The position numbers were made by a program, and so were the translations under genes. A model generated the notes under the pieces. It worked only from the letters and a program-made list of their open reading frames with translations, searched no databases and was not told where the DNA came from. Source: Gammaproteobacteria bacterium (lineage in GTDB: Bacteria; Pseudomonadota; Gammaproteobacteria; Pseudomonadales; Cellvibrionaceae). Taken from it: 64,000 bases of DNA. The stretch lies in the NCBI GenBank assembly GCA_021151835.1, contig JAGKWO010000009.1, positions 186,001-250,000 of the forward strand. Direction: 5' to 3'. Of the stretch, positions 26,692 through 36,124 are shown one piece after another; positions within the stretch are counted from its first letter, which is position 1; the number at the start of each line of letters is the position of its first letter.

Positions 26692-29600
26692 CAATAGTTG
26701 CGTGCAATTAATTGCTGCTCAAAATCTGTAACCGGCATAGGTTTGCCAAAGAAATAACCCTGGAACATCGTACAGCCATTTTGTTCCAGGAACATTTTTT
26801 GTTCCTCGGTTTCAACACCTTCTGCAATCACCTGCAAATTCATGTTTTGCGCCATGGCAATAATGGTACGCGCGATAATTGCATCATTGGGATCGATCGC
26901 AATATCGCGTACGAAAGTCTGGTCAATTTTCAACTGTCCCAGTGGCAAACGTTTCAGGTAGGACAATGATGAATAGCCAATACCGAAATCATCCATTGAA
27001 AACCCGATGCCTTCATCTTGCAGCTCCTGCATTTTTTCAATGCTCTGATCGACATTTTTTAACAGCGAGCTTTCAGTGAGCTCGAGTTTTAACAAGCGGG
27101 GATTTACACCGCTGGTTTTTATAATTTGCAGCACATCTTCCACAAAATAAAGTTGATTAAATTGAATCGGGCTTACATTCACTGCAATGCTCAGGTTAGC
27201 GAAGGCGGGGTTGGTGCTCCATTTTTGCAGCTGCTCGCAGGCTTGGCGGATAACCTGGCGACCGATATTAACAATCAACCCGGTTTGCTCGGCAACCGGA
27301 ATAAAATCGGCTGGCGAAACCATGCCATTCACAGGGTGCAACCAGCGCAATAATAATTCTGCGCCTATGGCTTTGCCTTGATGATCAATTTGCACCTGAT
27401 AATAAGGAATAAGTTGCTGGTGTGATTCATAAGCCGTACGTAAATCCGCTTCAATCGCTGCGCGTTTTTCCAACCGCGATTGCATATTGGGATCAAAGAA
27501 ACGAATCGCATTGCGACCACTGTCCTTCGCCTGATACATAGCTACATCGGCATGGCGCAATAAATCATCGATACTGCGTGTTTGCCCTTTAAATAAATTT
27601 ACACCAATACTGATCGTGCAGTGATAAACCGTTTGCATTAACGGGTAGGGAAGGTTAATTAAATCGTGCAGCTCTTCGGCACGTTTTTTGGCTTCCATTG
27701 CCGCCGCTTCTGCCTCTTCACCAAGGTTATCAAACACCACCACAAATTCATCGCCCCCCAGGCGTGCGGCTAAATCGGTAGAGCGAATTACGCTGCTGAT
27801 TCGCTCGGCAACCTGGACAAGCAATTGATCGCCAATGTGATGGCCACGGGTATCGTTTAATAATTTAAAATGATCGATATCAATAAATAACAGTGCGCCG
27901 TGCTGGTTAACACGTGCGCTTTGCGCTGTTAATAATTTTAACCGGTCTTGCAACATGCGCCGGTTGGGCAAACGGGTCAGTGGATCAAAAAACGCCAGGT
28001 TATAAATTTTTTCCTGGTCTTGTGCGCGCCGCAATTCACCGCCAATACGGTCAGCAAAAATAAGCAAGAGTGAGCTGATTTGCGGGGTTACCGGCATGGG
28101 CTTTTCCGCCATTACCATCAAAATGCCCACGGGTTTTCCGCTGGCATTGCGAATGCCTACGCCCATGTAACTTTCAATATTTAACGCCTGGAACAGCTCA
28201 TCTTCAGGATAGCGTTGTTGTGCATGTTCAGTAACAAAGCACAGGTTTTCCGCTACCACATCGGCACAGGGAGTATTCTGCAAGGTGTAGTTGAAATTAT
28301 CCTGTAATTCGCCATTTTTTAAATAGGTGTGCGAAGTTGCCCGGGCTGGATCATCCGTGTTAATCAGGCTTATCAGCACATGCTCTGCACTGATTGCATC
28401 CGCTAACGCTTTTAAAATGGTGACAAAAAAATCCGGGGCCGAGGCAGCATCTGCCGCTGCTGCGACCAACGCAAGATCGAGTCCTTTGCGTTCGGTAATG
28501 TCTTGCACTGTGCCTTGTATCAATGCTTCGCCATTATCAATAACCCGATCGCCTTGCAGTTGTAACCAATATTTTTGATTGGCGATTTCCAATCTGAGTT
28601 CCAGCGCGATTGGTTTTTGCAAGGTAGCATTTTCATGGAGGGCGTTTTGTAAACTGTCGTGTTCTTCACTGTGAATAAACTCGGCAATAAAATCGCACAT
28701 TTTTCCCTGTAATTTTGCAGTGGGCAGGGCAAATATTTCTTGCATGGATGGGCTAAAGCTATAGCTATCAGTGGCAGGATTCCAGCTCCAGTGGGCAACA
28801 CGTGCCATGAGTTGTGCGCTCTCTAATCGCTGCTCACTTTGGCGTAGCGCACTTTCAATTTGTTTGCGCTCTGCCAATTCCTGTTCAACTTGCAATAATG
28901 CTTTGCGCTGGGGGCCAAGGTCGATATCCAGGCAATACATCTCCTTGTAATCCGGCGCGTCAATGAGTACGTGGTTGGAATAGACCCACACCTCTTTGCC
29001 ATCTTTTCCAATCAGTGCCAATTCACCGGAAGGTATGGCTGCATCTTTTTCATGCCAGTCTTCTATGCCCTGGTGCACCATCTCGCGCATAAATTCCGGA
29101 ATAATTAAATCTTCCAGTTTTTTCCCCATCGCTTCGGCGGCACTAAAACCGTAAAGATCTTCACTGGCTTTATTCCAGAAAATAACCTCGTGAAAACGGT
29201 TGTAACCTTGTACTGCAATGTTGCGGGTAGTTTCAAAAATATTGCGGAAGCGCTGCTCGTTGGCGAGATCTGTTTGATGGGTGTGGACACGTTTGGTGAT
29301 ATCGCGCGCAAGGCAAATAAAGCGGTCATCCTCGCGGCGCAATGCAGGGCGTTTGGCAATTGACAGTTCGTACCAGAAAATCTGGCCGTCCTGCTCAATC
29401 ATTATGCTTTTTCCTTGGGATATTCCCCAGTTATCTGCTTCGCCCAACGCACTTATCCACACCGATACCGAGCTTGATGATAAGGTTTCGGAAAGATTCT
29501 TTCCCAATAGGACGGGTGCAGATAAGCTGTGATGTTCGTTGCCGCCATTAAATGAAATGACTTGTCCTTCCCGATCTATTTCAAACAGTAAATCAGGAAT

Positions 29601-30575
29601 CGCATGCAGCACGGCTTCCAGATATTGCTTTTGTTGCTCCTGCTCCTGATTGGATTCGCCCAGTTGGTAAGTGGTGGTAGCAATTTCGGTATGCGCTGCA
29701 GTAATCATTAAACCCAGGATGGCCATGCTGGCGGTGTAAATCCAGATCACCCAATAACTCAATTGCCAATCCGGTAATGCAAATGGCCCCAGGTGATGAA
29801 CACTTGACCAGATCGCAAGAAAACTAAAACCAATAGTGGTTAATGCCGAACCGGGCAAACCAAAATTCAATGCTGCCCAGGCAACACAGACAAAGCTGAT
29901 AAACGCGATAGGTAAATGGATGTTGTCAGCATAATTATTTAACGGGAAAGACAGTAAGCCGACGATCAGGCTGATGGCGCACACGATAAAAAAATCCAGT
30001 TTGCGTGCCAGGATTTTATCCACATGTTTTTTATTGATATTCGCGAGTAATGGTGTTGCCAGAAATACGCCAAGGGTATCTCCCATCCACCACACCAGGC
30101 TGATATAAAGTGCGGAATCCAGCGTTTGGTGTTGTTGCAAGCTGAGGATTATGCCGCCGCTGATTGCAGAGACCAGCATCCCCAATGAGCACAGGGTCAG
30201 GAAACACAGTGCATTACTGCGGTGTAAGTAAGTGATATTGCATTTGGCCCAGCGTAGCAACCAAACACTGATAAGTGGTGCGAGGGTATTTGTGACAGCT
30301 AATAATAAATCCGTGATAAAGGCGGAGGTACCGGTGGTCAGGTTCAGCACTAGTGCCGCAAAAAATACTCCCGGCCACAGCGCCGGCGACCAGCGATAAA
30401 AGGCTGCTACGGCAATGCCACTGGGTAACCAGAAAAGGGTGACTTTATCGTTTTCAAAAGGAACATAAAGGCCGAGCCAGCCAGTAAGGCAATAGGCCAG
30501 GAAAACCAGTAGTAACTGGCTTGTCCTGGATGGCGTTGACTGAGAACTTCTTTCACCGGATGAGGCAAAGAGCAT
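26688..30575 (-). CDS. MASE1-PAS-GAF-GGDEF-EAL c-di-GMP protein
   Basis: A 1295-residue membrane sensor. The N-terminal MASE1 region (about 20-300, about eight helices) is followed by PAS segments (about 315-430, 440-560, 580-700) and a GAF domain (about 705-860). A GGDEF domain has intact GGDEF at 940-944 and I-site RSTD. An EAL domain has the AELLLRW variant of EAL (Glu at 1073), LTES and DDFGIGYSSL (1194 on). Both output domains keep key residues, so it could make or degrade c-di-GMP; in such tandem proteins one activity usually dominates. It is monocistronic and sits between queC and tRNA-Lys, where pseudomonads have no gene. Confidence 0.9.
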   Translation of the reverse strand: MLFASSGERSSQSTPSRTSQLLLVFLAYCLTGWLGLYVPFENDKVTLFWLPSGIAVAAFYRWSPALWPGVFFAALVLNLTTGTSAFITDLLLAVTNTLAPLISVWLLRWAKCNITYLHRSNALCFLTLCSLGMLVSAISGGIILSLQQHQTLDSALYISLVWWMGDTLGVFLATPLLANINKKHVDKILARKLDFFIVCAISLIVGLLSFPLNNYADNIHLPIAFISFVCVAWAALNFGLPGSALTTIGFSFLAIWSSVHHLGPFALPDWQLSYWVIWIYTASMAILGLMITAAHTEIATTTYQLGESNQEQEQQKQYLEAVLHAIPDLLFEIDREGQVISFNGGNEHHSLSAPVLLGKNLSETLSSSSVSVWISALGEADNWGISQGKSIMIEQDGQIFWYELSIAKRPALRREDDRFICLARDITKRVHTHQTDLANEQRFRNIFETTRNIAVQGYNRFHEVIFWNKASEDLYGFSAAEAMGKKLEDLIIPEFMREMVHQGIEDWHEKDAAIPSGELALIGKDGKEVWVYSNHVLIDAPDYKEMYCLDIDLGPQRKALLQVEQELAERKQIESALRQSEQRLESAQLMARVAHWSWNPATDSYSFSPSMQEIFALPTAKLQGKMCDFIAEFIHSEEHDSLQNALHENATLQKPIALELRLEIANQKYWLQLQGDRVIDNGEALIQGTVQDITERKGLDLALVAAAADAASAPDFFVTILKALADAISAEHVLISLINTDDPARATSHTYLKNGELQDNFNYTLQNTPCADVVAENLCFVTEHAQQRYPEDELFQALNIESYMGVGIRNASGKPVGILMVMAEKPMPVTPQISSLLLIFADRIGGELRRAQDQEKIYNLAFFDPLTRLPNRRMLQDRLKLLTAQSARVNQHGALLFIDIDHFKLLNDTRGHHIGDQLLVQVAERISSVIRSTDLAARLGGDEFVVVFDNLGEEAEAAAMEAKKRAEELHDLINLPYPLMQTVYHCTISIGVNLFKGQTRSIDDLLRHADVAMYQAKDSGRNAIRFFDPNMQSRLEKRAAIEADLRTAYESHQQLIPYYQVQIDHQGKAIGAELLLRWLHPVNGMVSPADFIPVAEQTGLIVNIGRQVIRQACEQLQKWSTNPAFANLSIAVNVSPIQFNQLYFVEDVLQIIKTSGVNPRLLKLELTESSLLKNVDQSIEKMQELQDEGIGFSMDDFGIGYSSLSYLKRLPLGQLKIDQTFVRDIAIDPNDAIIARTIIAMAQNMNLQVIAEGVETEEQKMFLEQNGCTMFQGYFFGKPMPVTDFEQQLIARNYC

Positions 30576-30895
30576 GCATCTGTCTCGTTATCGACGTGGA
30601 CCAAAACCTACAGCAACCTGGCCTATTGTTTCTTGCAAGCGTCTTAGATCTTTTCTTTCGCTCACTGGAATTTCTTTAGACCATTAAAGATTTTTTTAAG
30701 GATAGGTTAGTTTTGATACTGTGTCGTGAAAGTTTTTCCTTACGCAAATTTCCTTCAAGCCCGACTTCCCTTATCGGCTATAGGTTTTGGGTACATGGAA
30801 CCCCAAGCTTTTGCTGATAAATCTAGCAAAAAGATTCTTTAATAACCAAGCTGTCTTTAACGGTGCGCTATTGTGCACTATTTCAAAAAAAATGC
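30576..30895. other. intergenic region, no gene seen
   Basis: About 320 AT-rich bases between the start of the GGDEF/EAL gene and the tRNA promoter. It must hold the promoter of the reverse-strand gene, but I see no convincing -35/-10 pair, palindrome or small open frame with a ribosome site. Confidence 0.4.
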
Positions 30896-30925
30896 TTGTT
30901 TTTTCATTTCAAAACATTATTATAC
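30896..30925 (+). promoter_or_regulatory. stable-RNA-type promoter of tRNA-Lys
   Basis: A -35 TTGTTT at 30896-30901 and a -10 within TTATTATAC at 30917-30925 (16-18 base spacer depending on the register) are followed by the GC-rich discriminator GCGCCTCGC. This is the arrangement expected for stringently controlled tRNA operons. The tRNA begins about 15 bases after the -10. Confidence 0.6.
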
Positions 30926-30939
30926 GCGCCTCGCATTTA

Positions 30940-31012
30940 GGGTCGTTAGCTCAGTCGGTAGAGCAGTTGGCTTTTAACCAATTGGTCGCTGGTTCGAATC
31001 CAGCACATTGTT
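30940..31012 (+). tRNA. tRNA-Lys(TTT) with non-pairing 3' acceptor strand, possible pseudogene
   Basis: The 5' acceptor GGGTCGT, D arm (AGCTCAGTCGGTAGAGC), anticodon arm (GTTGG-CTTTTAA-CCAAT, anticodon TTT) and T arm (GCTGG-TTCGAAT-CCAGC) are all canonical. The 3' acceptor should read ACGACCC and be followed by the discriminator and CCA. It actually reads ACATTGT at 31005-31011, with at best two Watson-Crick pairs beside the T arm, and no CCA follows. The last matching bases are CCAGCAC. As encoded this tRNA should not fold or be charged, unless the sequence is wrong here. It sits in the conserved queC-tRNA-nadA neighbourhood. Confidence 0.7.
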
Positions 31013-31155
31013 GTGCCCGCCGGGCGAATGTTCGTTGGGCATTGTTACAAGCTGTCATGCCGGCACTGCGGGTGTGATAAAATTGCGCGCAAATTAACTC
31101 ATCTTCATGTTCGGGGTATTTCCCTGTGGGGATGTGTGTTCTCTGAGGCGATTTC

Positions 31156-32211
31156 ATGTCTGAATTTATCAATTTGGCTGCGCGCGATTCAGCGGCGCAG
31201 GATCTCGTTAAGCAACACCTTGCGCGGGCCTGGAGTGCTCCCCAATACACGCCTGAGCAAGAGGCTGAATACAAACAGCGGATTAAGTCCTTGCTCAAGC
31301 AACACAATGCTGTGCTGGTAGCGCACTATTACACCGATCCCCTGATTCAGGCGCTAGCGGAAGAAACCGGTGGGTGTGTATCTGATTCATTAGAGATGGC
31401 GCGCTTCGGCAAAAACCATTCGGCGGATACCCTGATTGTCGCCGGTGTGAAGTTTATGGGCGAGACCGCCAAAATCCTTACGCCGGAAAAGAGGGTGCTT
31501 ATGCCGACCCTGGAAGCGACTTGCTCGCTGGATCTGGGTTGTCCTATTGATGAATTCTCGGCGTTTTGCGACCAGCACCCGGATCGCACTGTGGTGGTCT
31601 ATGCCAATACGTCAGCGGCGGTTAAAGCGCGCGCGGATTGGGTAGTGACCTCCAGTATTGCGTTGGATGTCGTGGATTACCTTGATCGTCAGGGCAAAAA
31701 AATCCTCTGGGCACCGGATAAACACCTGGGTGCTTATGTGCAACAGAAGACCGGTGCCGATGTGTTGCTGTGGGATGGTGCCTGTATCGTCCATGAGGAG
31801 TTCAAGGCAAAAGGCGTTGAAGACCTGAAGTTGTTGTATCCCGATGCAGCGGTATTGGTTCATCCTGAATCACCCAAAGCGGTAGTGGAATTGGCTGATG
31901 TAGTAGGCTCTACCTCGCAACTGATCAAGGCGGCGCAAACCCTGCCGAATCGCGAATTTATCGTGGCGACCGACCAGGGTATCTTCTACAAGATGCAGCA
32001 GGTCAATCCGGATAAGATTTTCCATATCGCGCCCACTGCAGGTAGCGGTGCTACCTGTCGCTCCTGCGCTAATTGCCCCTGGATGGCGATGAATGTGCTG
32101 GATAACCTTGCTTCGGTGTTTGATCAGGCAGATAACGAAATCCATGTTGATCCGGAGCTGGGCAAGCGGGCAATGATTCCGTTGCAGCGCATGCTGGATT
32201 TCAAAAAATAA
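31156..32211 (+). CDS. nadA: quinolinate synthase A
   Basis: [4Fe-4S] enzyme condensing iminoaspartate with dihydroxyacetone phosphate to quinolinate in NAD synthesis. It has the N-terminal HYYTDPLIQALAEETGGCVSDSL, then GVKFMGETAKIL, LEATCSLDLGCP, the HPESP motif and a cluster-ligand region with CRSCANCPWMAMN. Length 351 is normal. A GAGG ribosome site precedes the ATG. It follows tRNA-Lys by 143 bases, in which I see no gene, only a short GC palindrome (GCCCGCCGGGC). Confidence 0.95.
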   Translation: MSEFINLAARDSAAQDLVKQHLARAWSAPQYTPEQEAEYKQRIKSLLKQHNAVLVAHYYTDPLIQALAEETGGCVSDSLEMARFGKNHSADTLIVAGVKFMGETAKILTPEKRVLMPTLEATCSLDLGCPIDEFSAFCDQHPDRTVVVYANTSAAVKARADWVVTSSIALDVVDYLDRQGKKILWAPDKHLGAYVQQKTGADVLLWDGACIVHEEFKAKGVEDLKLLYPDAAVLVHPESPKAVVELADVVGSTSQLIKAAQTLPNREFIVATDQGIFYKMQQVNPDKIFHIAPTAGSGATCRSCANCPWMAMNVLDNLASVFDQADNEIHVDPELGKRAMIPLQRMLDFKK

Positions 32212-32339
32212 GTATTCGTGTATCTTCACCGTGTTTTGCTTGTTTCGCGCTGGTCCACTCAGTACCATTGCGCGTCTTTAATTTGATTCACTCACTTTCT
32301 TGTATTGCTAGCCGTTGTAGTTAGCTAATGGAGCCCCCG

Positions 32340-33212
32340 ATGATTCAAGGCAGTATGGTTGCCCTGGTTACCCCGATGCATGCAGATAACTCCCTCGATT
32401 GGGCCGCACTGCATAAATTGGTGGACTGGCACCTGGAGCAGGGAACCCATGCAATTGTTGCAGTGGGCACGACCGGCGAATCTGCAACCTTGAATGTCGA
32501 AGAACATCTGGCGGTTATCAAGAAAGTCGTTGACCAGGTAAATGGCCGTATTCCGGTAATTGCCGGTACTGGCGCCAACTCTACCTCTGAAGCAGTTGAA
32601 TTGACCCAGGCCGCCAAAGATGCCGGCGCTGATGCCTGCCTGCTGGTCACTCCTTATTACAACAAGCCTACCCAGGAAGGTCTGGTACTACACCATACCC
32701 ATATCGCGCGTGCAGTTGCCATTCCACAGATTCTTTACAACGTGCCCGGTCGTACCGGTGTTGATATGAAGCCGGAAACGGCTCTGCGCCTGGCCGCTGT
32801 GCCCAATATTATTGGTATTAAAGAAGCGACCGGTGATTTGGCCCGGGCAAAGTTGCTGATTGATGAAGCCCCCAAAGAATTTGCAATTATCTCTGGTGAC
32901 GATGCTACTGCCGTCGACCTGATTCTTTTAGGTGGCAAAGGGGATATTTCTGTCACCGCGAATGTCGTACCTGCGGCCATTGCACGTATGTGTGAATTGG
33001 CACTGGCAGGTAAGGCCGAAGAAGCGCGTGCGATTAATGAGCGTCTCTTGCCTTTGCATACTGCCATGTTCGTGGAATCCAACCCGATTCCGGTGAAATG
33101 GGCCGTTGAACAATTGGGCCTGATCCAGTCGGGTATTCGCCTGCCGCTGACACGTTTGTCAGAGCAGTATCACCAACAGGTTAAAACGGCGCTGCAGGCT
33201 GCCAACGCATAA
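32340..33212 (+). CDS. dapA: 4-hydroxy-tetrahydrodipicolinate synthase
   Basis: Condenses pyruvate with aspartate semialdehyde, first committed step to diaminopimelate and lysine. From ATG 32340 (GGAG 6 bases upstream) the Schiff-base lysine falls at Lys161 (GIKEATGD), with Tyr133 (ILYNVPGRTG) and Thr44-Thr45 (GTTGES), the same numbering as E. coli, which supports this start over ATG 32328. Length 290. It leads the dapA-bamC-MBL-purC operon. Confidence 0.96.
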   Translation: MIQGSMVALVTPMHADNSLDWAALHKLVDWHLEQGTHAIVAVGTTGESATLNVEEHLAVIKKVVDQVNGRIPVIAGTGANSTSEAVELTQAAKDAGADACLLVTPYYNKPTQEGLVLHHTHIARAVAIPQILYNVPGRTGVDMKPETALRLAAVPNIIGIKEATGDLARAKLLIDEAPKEFAIISGDDATAVDLILLGGKGDISVTANVVPAAIARMCELALAGKAEEARAINERLLPLHTAMFVESNPIPVKWAVEQLGLIQSGIRLPLTRLSEQYHQQVKTALQAANA

Positions 33213-33244
33213 TGTTGCCTCGCCTGCTGTCGATGAGATGATTC

Positions 33245-34459
33245 ATGAGTCCTATTAAAAAAATGGCTATAACAACAACCAACTTTTTTGGTACCACGCG
33301 TCCCCTGACATTGCTTTGCGTAATGGGCTTGGGTTTATCACTGTCGGGTTGCGGCATGTTTTTCGGTAAAGAGGGTGTTTTCCGCAATCGTGAAGCTGAT
33401 TATTTGAAAGCGGATAATATCCCTCCGTTGGTACTGCCGGCAGGTAAAAAGTCTGAAACGATGGGGGAGTTGTATCCAATTCCTCCCATTACCGCATCGG
33501 ATTTTGGTTACGATCCGGATGCAGATAACTACGAAGTGCCCCGTCCTATGCCGTTGGCTGCCAATTCGGAGCAGGAAAATGTCAAAATCCAGCGCGTGGG
33601 TGGCGAAAGCTGGATTTTGATTAATGCAGCTCCCGGGGAAGTGTGGCCGAGAATTCGTAACTTCCTCAATGTAAATACCCTGGCGGTAAGCAAAGCCGAT
33701 ATTGGTAAAGGCATTATCGAAACCAGTTGGCTGCAATTCAAAACTGACTTGAACACCTATGATCGTTATCGCATGCAAATCGATCAGGGGGTACAACCGG
33801 ACACCACAGAAATTCATATCACCCACATGAGTGTCCCAACCACTGAAAAGCCCACAGCCGATACACCCTGGCCGAAACGCTCCGTTAATGCCGAGCGTGA
33901 AAAATGGCTATTGGACGAACTGGCGGCAACCCTGGCGAGCGAAACAGGTGAAGGTGGTACTTCCTTGTTGGCACAGGATATCGGTGGATCCGTGAAGGCC
34001 AACTTGAGCATGGTTAGTGGTGAACCATTAATGACTATCAAGCTGGACAGGGTGCGTGCCCTGGCAACGCTGAGCTACGCCGCCAAAAAGGATGGTTTTA
34101 CCACGTTTGATGTGGATGGCGATGCAGGCCTTTATTACGTCGAGTATATAAATCCGGAAGAAAACAAGCCGGGTTGGTTAAAGCGTTTGTTCCGTATTGG
34201 TTTGAATCCAAAGCCTCCGGTTTCTCCGTACACGTTAGAGCAATTGAAAACGGGTTTGCCAACGGGTGAGGCATTTGAAAAGGCGCCGCGCTCAGATCGC
34301 GATAAAGAAAAAGTGAATCCTGATGCGCCGGGTTATCTCTTCATTGTTACCGGTTCGGACGATAACTTTGTTGTGCGTGCACGCGATCCGTACGGCAAGC
34401 GTTTAACGCCGCACGAAGCACGTGAATTGCTCACTGTATTGCGTAAAAACCTGATTTAA
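33245..34459 (+). CDS. bamC: outer-membrane assembly lipoprotein BamC
   Basis: Lipoprotein subunit of the BAM complex that inserts beta-barrel proteins into the outer membrane. It has a signal peptide with lipobox LSGC, then the unstructured N-terminal segment (READYLKADNIPPLVLPAG) that binds BamD. Two helix-grip domains follow (about 115-240 and 265-400). Length 404 is slightly longer than E. coli (344) because of extra linker sequence. The dapA-bamC adjacency (32 bases) is conserved in Gammaproteobacteria. The next gene starts on the base after its stop codon. Confidence 0.92.
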   Translation: MSPIKKMAITTTNFFGTTRPLTLLCVMGLGLSLSGCGMFFGKEGVFRNREADYLKADNIPPLVLPAGKKSETMGELYPIPPITASDFGYDPDADNYEVPRPMPLAANSEQENVKIQRVGGESWILINAAPGEVWPRIRNFLNVNTLAVSKADIGKGIIETSWLQFKTDLNTYDRYRMQIDQGVQPDTTEIHITHMSVPTTEKPTADTPWPKRSVNAEREKWLLDELAATLASETGEGGTSLLAQDIGGSVKANLSMVSGEPLMTIKLDRVRALATLSYAAKKDGFTTFDVDGDAGLYYVEYINPEENKPGWLKRLFRIGLNPKPPVSPYTLEQLKTGLPTGEAFEKAPRSDRDKEKVNPDAPGYLFIVTGSDDNFVVRARDPYGKRLTPHEARELLTVLRKNLI

Positions 34460-35230
34460 ATGATGGCGTCACTGCGTTTTGCTTCATTGGGAAGTGGTAG
34501 TCGGGGTAACTCGACCCTGGTGGAGTGGGATTCGGGGACCTTGCTGATTGACTGTGGTTTCAGTGTCAGGGAAACCACCCAGCGTCTGGAGCGGTTGGGG
34601 AAGCGTGCGGAGGATTTGACGGCGATATTGGTCACCCATGAACATGCCGATCATATCAAAGGTGTTGCCCCTCTCTCCCGTCGCTATAATTTGCCGGTGT
34701 ATATGACGCCGGGGACCTATCAAAGCCGCGATCTGGGCGTGTTGCCGGATTTGCGTCTGATAGAAGGTTATGCCCCCTTTGCATTGGATCAGCTTAAAAT
34801 AATCCCGGTGGCGGTTCCCCATGATGCGCGCGAACCGGCCCAGTTTATTTTTGAGTGCGGGGGAACCAGGCTCGGTATTTTAACGGATCTGGGCAGTATC
34901 ACCGCTCATGTAGAAGGACATTACCAGGATCTGGATGCAATGGTGCTGGAAGCCAACCACGATCCTTTTATGCTGGCATCCGGCCCATATCCGCCATCGC
35001 TCAAACAGCGTGTTGGCGGTTTGTGGGGGCATTTGAGTAACCAGCAGGCAGCCGGTTTTTTGCAGCGGTTAAACTGTGCCCGGCTGCAGCACCTGGTAGT
35101 GGCTCATATCAGCCAGCAAAACAATTCGCTGGAGCTGGCCCAAGCCGCTTTGGCACCTGTCACGGCCGAGGTTAAGCAAATAACCTTTGCCTGCCAGAAC
35201 CAGGGTTTTGACTGGTTATCGGTTTATTAA
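34460..35230 (+). CDS. MBL-fold metallohydrolase, YycJ/WalJ-like
   Basis: A 256-residue cytoplasmic metallo-beta-lactamase-fold hydrolase. The metal motif THEHADH is at 59-65, with further ligands in EANHD and VVAHIS. The start FASLGSGSRGNSTLVE is typical of the YycJ group, which has been linked to DNA nuclease or cell-division coordination functions in other bacteria. The start codon follows the BamC stop directly (ATGATG, either ATG possible), implying translational coupling in the dapA operon. Confidence 0.88.
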   Translation: MMASLRFASLGSGSRGNSTLVEWDSGTLLIDCGFSVRETTQRLERLGKRAEDLTAILVTHEHADHIKGVAPLSRRYNLPVYMTPGTYQSRDLGVLPDLRLIEGYAPFALDQLKIIPVAVPHDAREPAQFIFECGGTRLGILTDLGSITAHVEGHYQDLDAMVLEANHDPFMLASGPYPPSLKQRVGGLWGHLSNQQAAGFLQRLNCARLQHLVVAHISQQNNSLELAQAALAPVTAEVKQITFACQNQGFDWLSVY

Positions 35231-35261
35231 TTTTTATCTTTCAGACATAGCAGGCCCATCA

Positions 35262-35972
35262 ATGGAAAAGCGCGAACAACTCTACGCTGGCAAAGCCAAA
35301 TCTATTTTCGGAACCGATGACCCGGATCACGTGATCATGCTGTTTCGCAATGACACTTCCGCGTTTGATGGCAAACGCGTGGAGCAATTGGATCGCAAAG
35401 GTATGGTGAACAATAAATTCAATGCCTTCATCATGACCAAGTTGCAAGAAGCGGGAATCCCAACCCATTTTGTCAAGCAGTTGTCCGATACCGAGTCTCT
35501 GGTAAAAACCATGAAGATGATCCCGGTTGAATGTGTGGTGCGCAACCTTGCTGCTGGCTCCCTGGTGCGTCGCCTGGGGGTGCAGGAAGGTTTGGAATTG
35601 AATCCGCCAACCTTTGAGTTGTTCTTGAAAAACGATGCCCTGGGTGATCCGATGGTCAATGAATACCATGTGCAATCGTTTGGTTGGGCGACCGCTGAAC
35701 AATTAGCCCGTATGAAAGAACTGACTTTCAAAATCAATGCGGTGCTGAAAGATTTGTTCGCTGCCGGCAATATGTTGCTGGTGGATTTCAAGGTTGAGTT
35801 CGGAATTCACAAAGGGGAAGTAATTCTTGGCGACGAGTTCTCACCAGACGGTTGCCGTTTGTGGGATAAAGACACCCGTGAAAAGCTGGATAAGGATCGC
35901 TTCCGTCAGAACCTGGGTAATGTCGTTGAATCCTATGAGCTGGTTGGCCAGCGCCTGGGCTTAACGTTTTAA
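35262..35972 (+). CDS. purC: phosphoribosylaminoimidazole-succinocarboxamide synthase
   Basis: SAICAR synthase of purine biosynthesis: joins aspartate to CAIR with ATP. It has MEKREQLYAGKAKSIF at the N-terminus, NDTSAFDG, VECVVRNLAAGSL, and DFKVEFG/GEVILGDEFSPD. Length 236 matches E. coli (237) from ATG 35262, although the frame is open further upstream. It is the last gene of the dapA-bamC-MBL-purC operon, ending at a clear terminator. Confidence 0.96.
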   Translation: MEKREQLYAGKAKSIFGTDDPDHVIMLFRNDTSAFDGKRVEQLDRKGMVNNKFNAFIMTKLQEAGIPTHFVKQLSDTESLVKTMKMIPVECVVRNLAAGSLVRRLGVQEGLELNPPTFELFLKNDALGDPMVNEYHVQSFGWATAEQLARMKELTFKINAVLKDLFAAGNMLLVDFKVEFGIHKGEVILGDEFSPDGCRLWDKDTREKLDKDRFRQNLGNVVESYELVGQRLGLTF

Positions 35973-35988
35973 TTTGCCCGGCTGCAGC

Positions 35989-36014
35989 AAAAAGGGGCAT
36001 TAGCCCCTTTTTTT
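35989..36014 (+). terminator. rho-independent terminator of dapA-purC operon
   Basis: A stem AAAGGGGC/GCCCCTTT with loop ATTA, followed by a run of seven or more T's, sits just after the purC stop. Confidence 0.9.
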
Positions 36015-36124
36015 ATGCAAGTATTAAGTGTAATAAAACGCCGCAGTGAATTTTGACGAATCCTATCTATACTCAACAATAATCCTGGCCAGGCCAAAAG
36101 GCTTCCCACTATGGAGAATCAACT

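Noticed and set aside
31013..31155. Search for an integrase remnant or second attachment site beside the damaged tRNA
   Set aside because: Only 143 non-coding bases before nadA, with no integrase-like frame and no repeat of the tRNA 3' end in the window.
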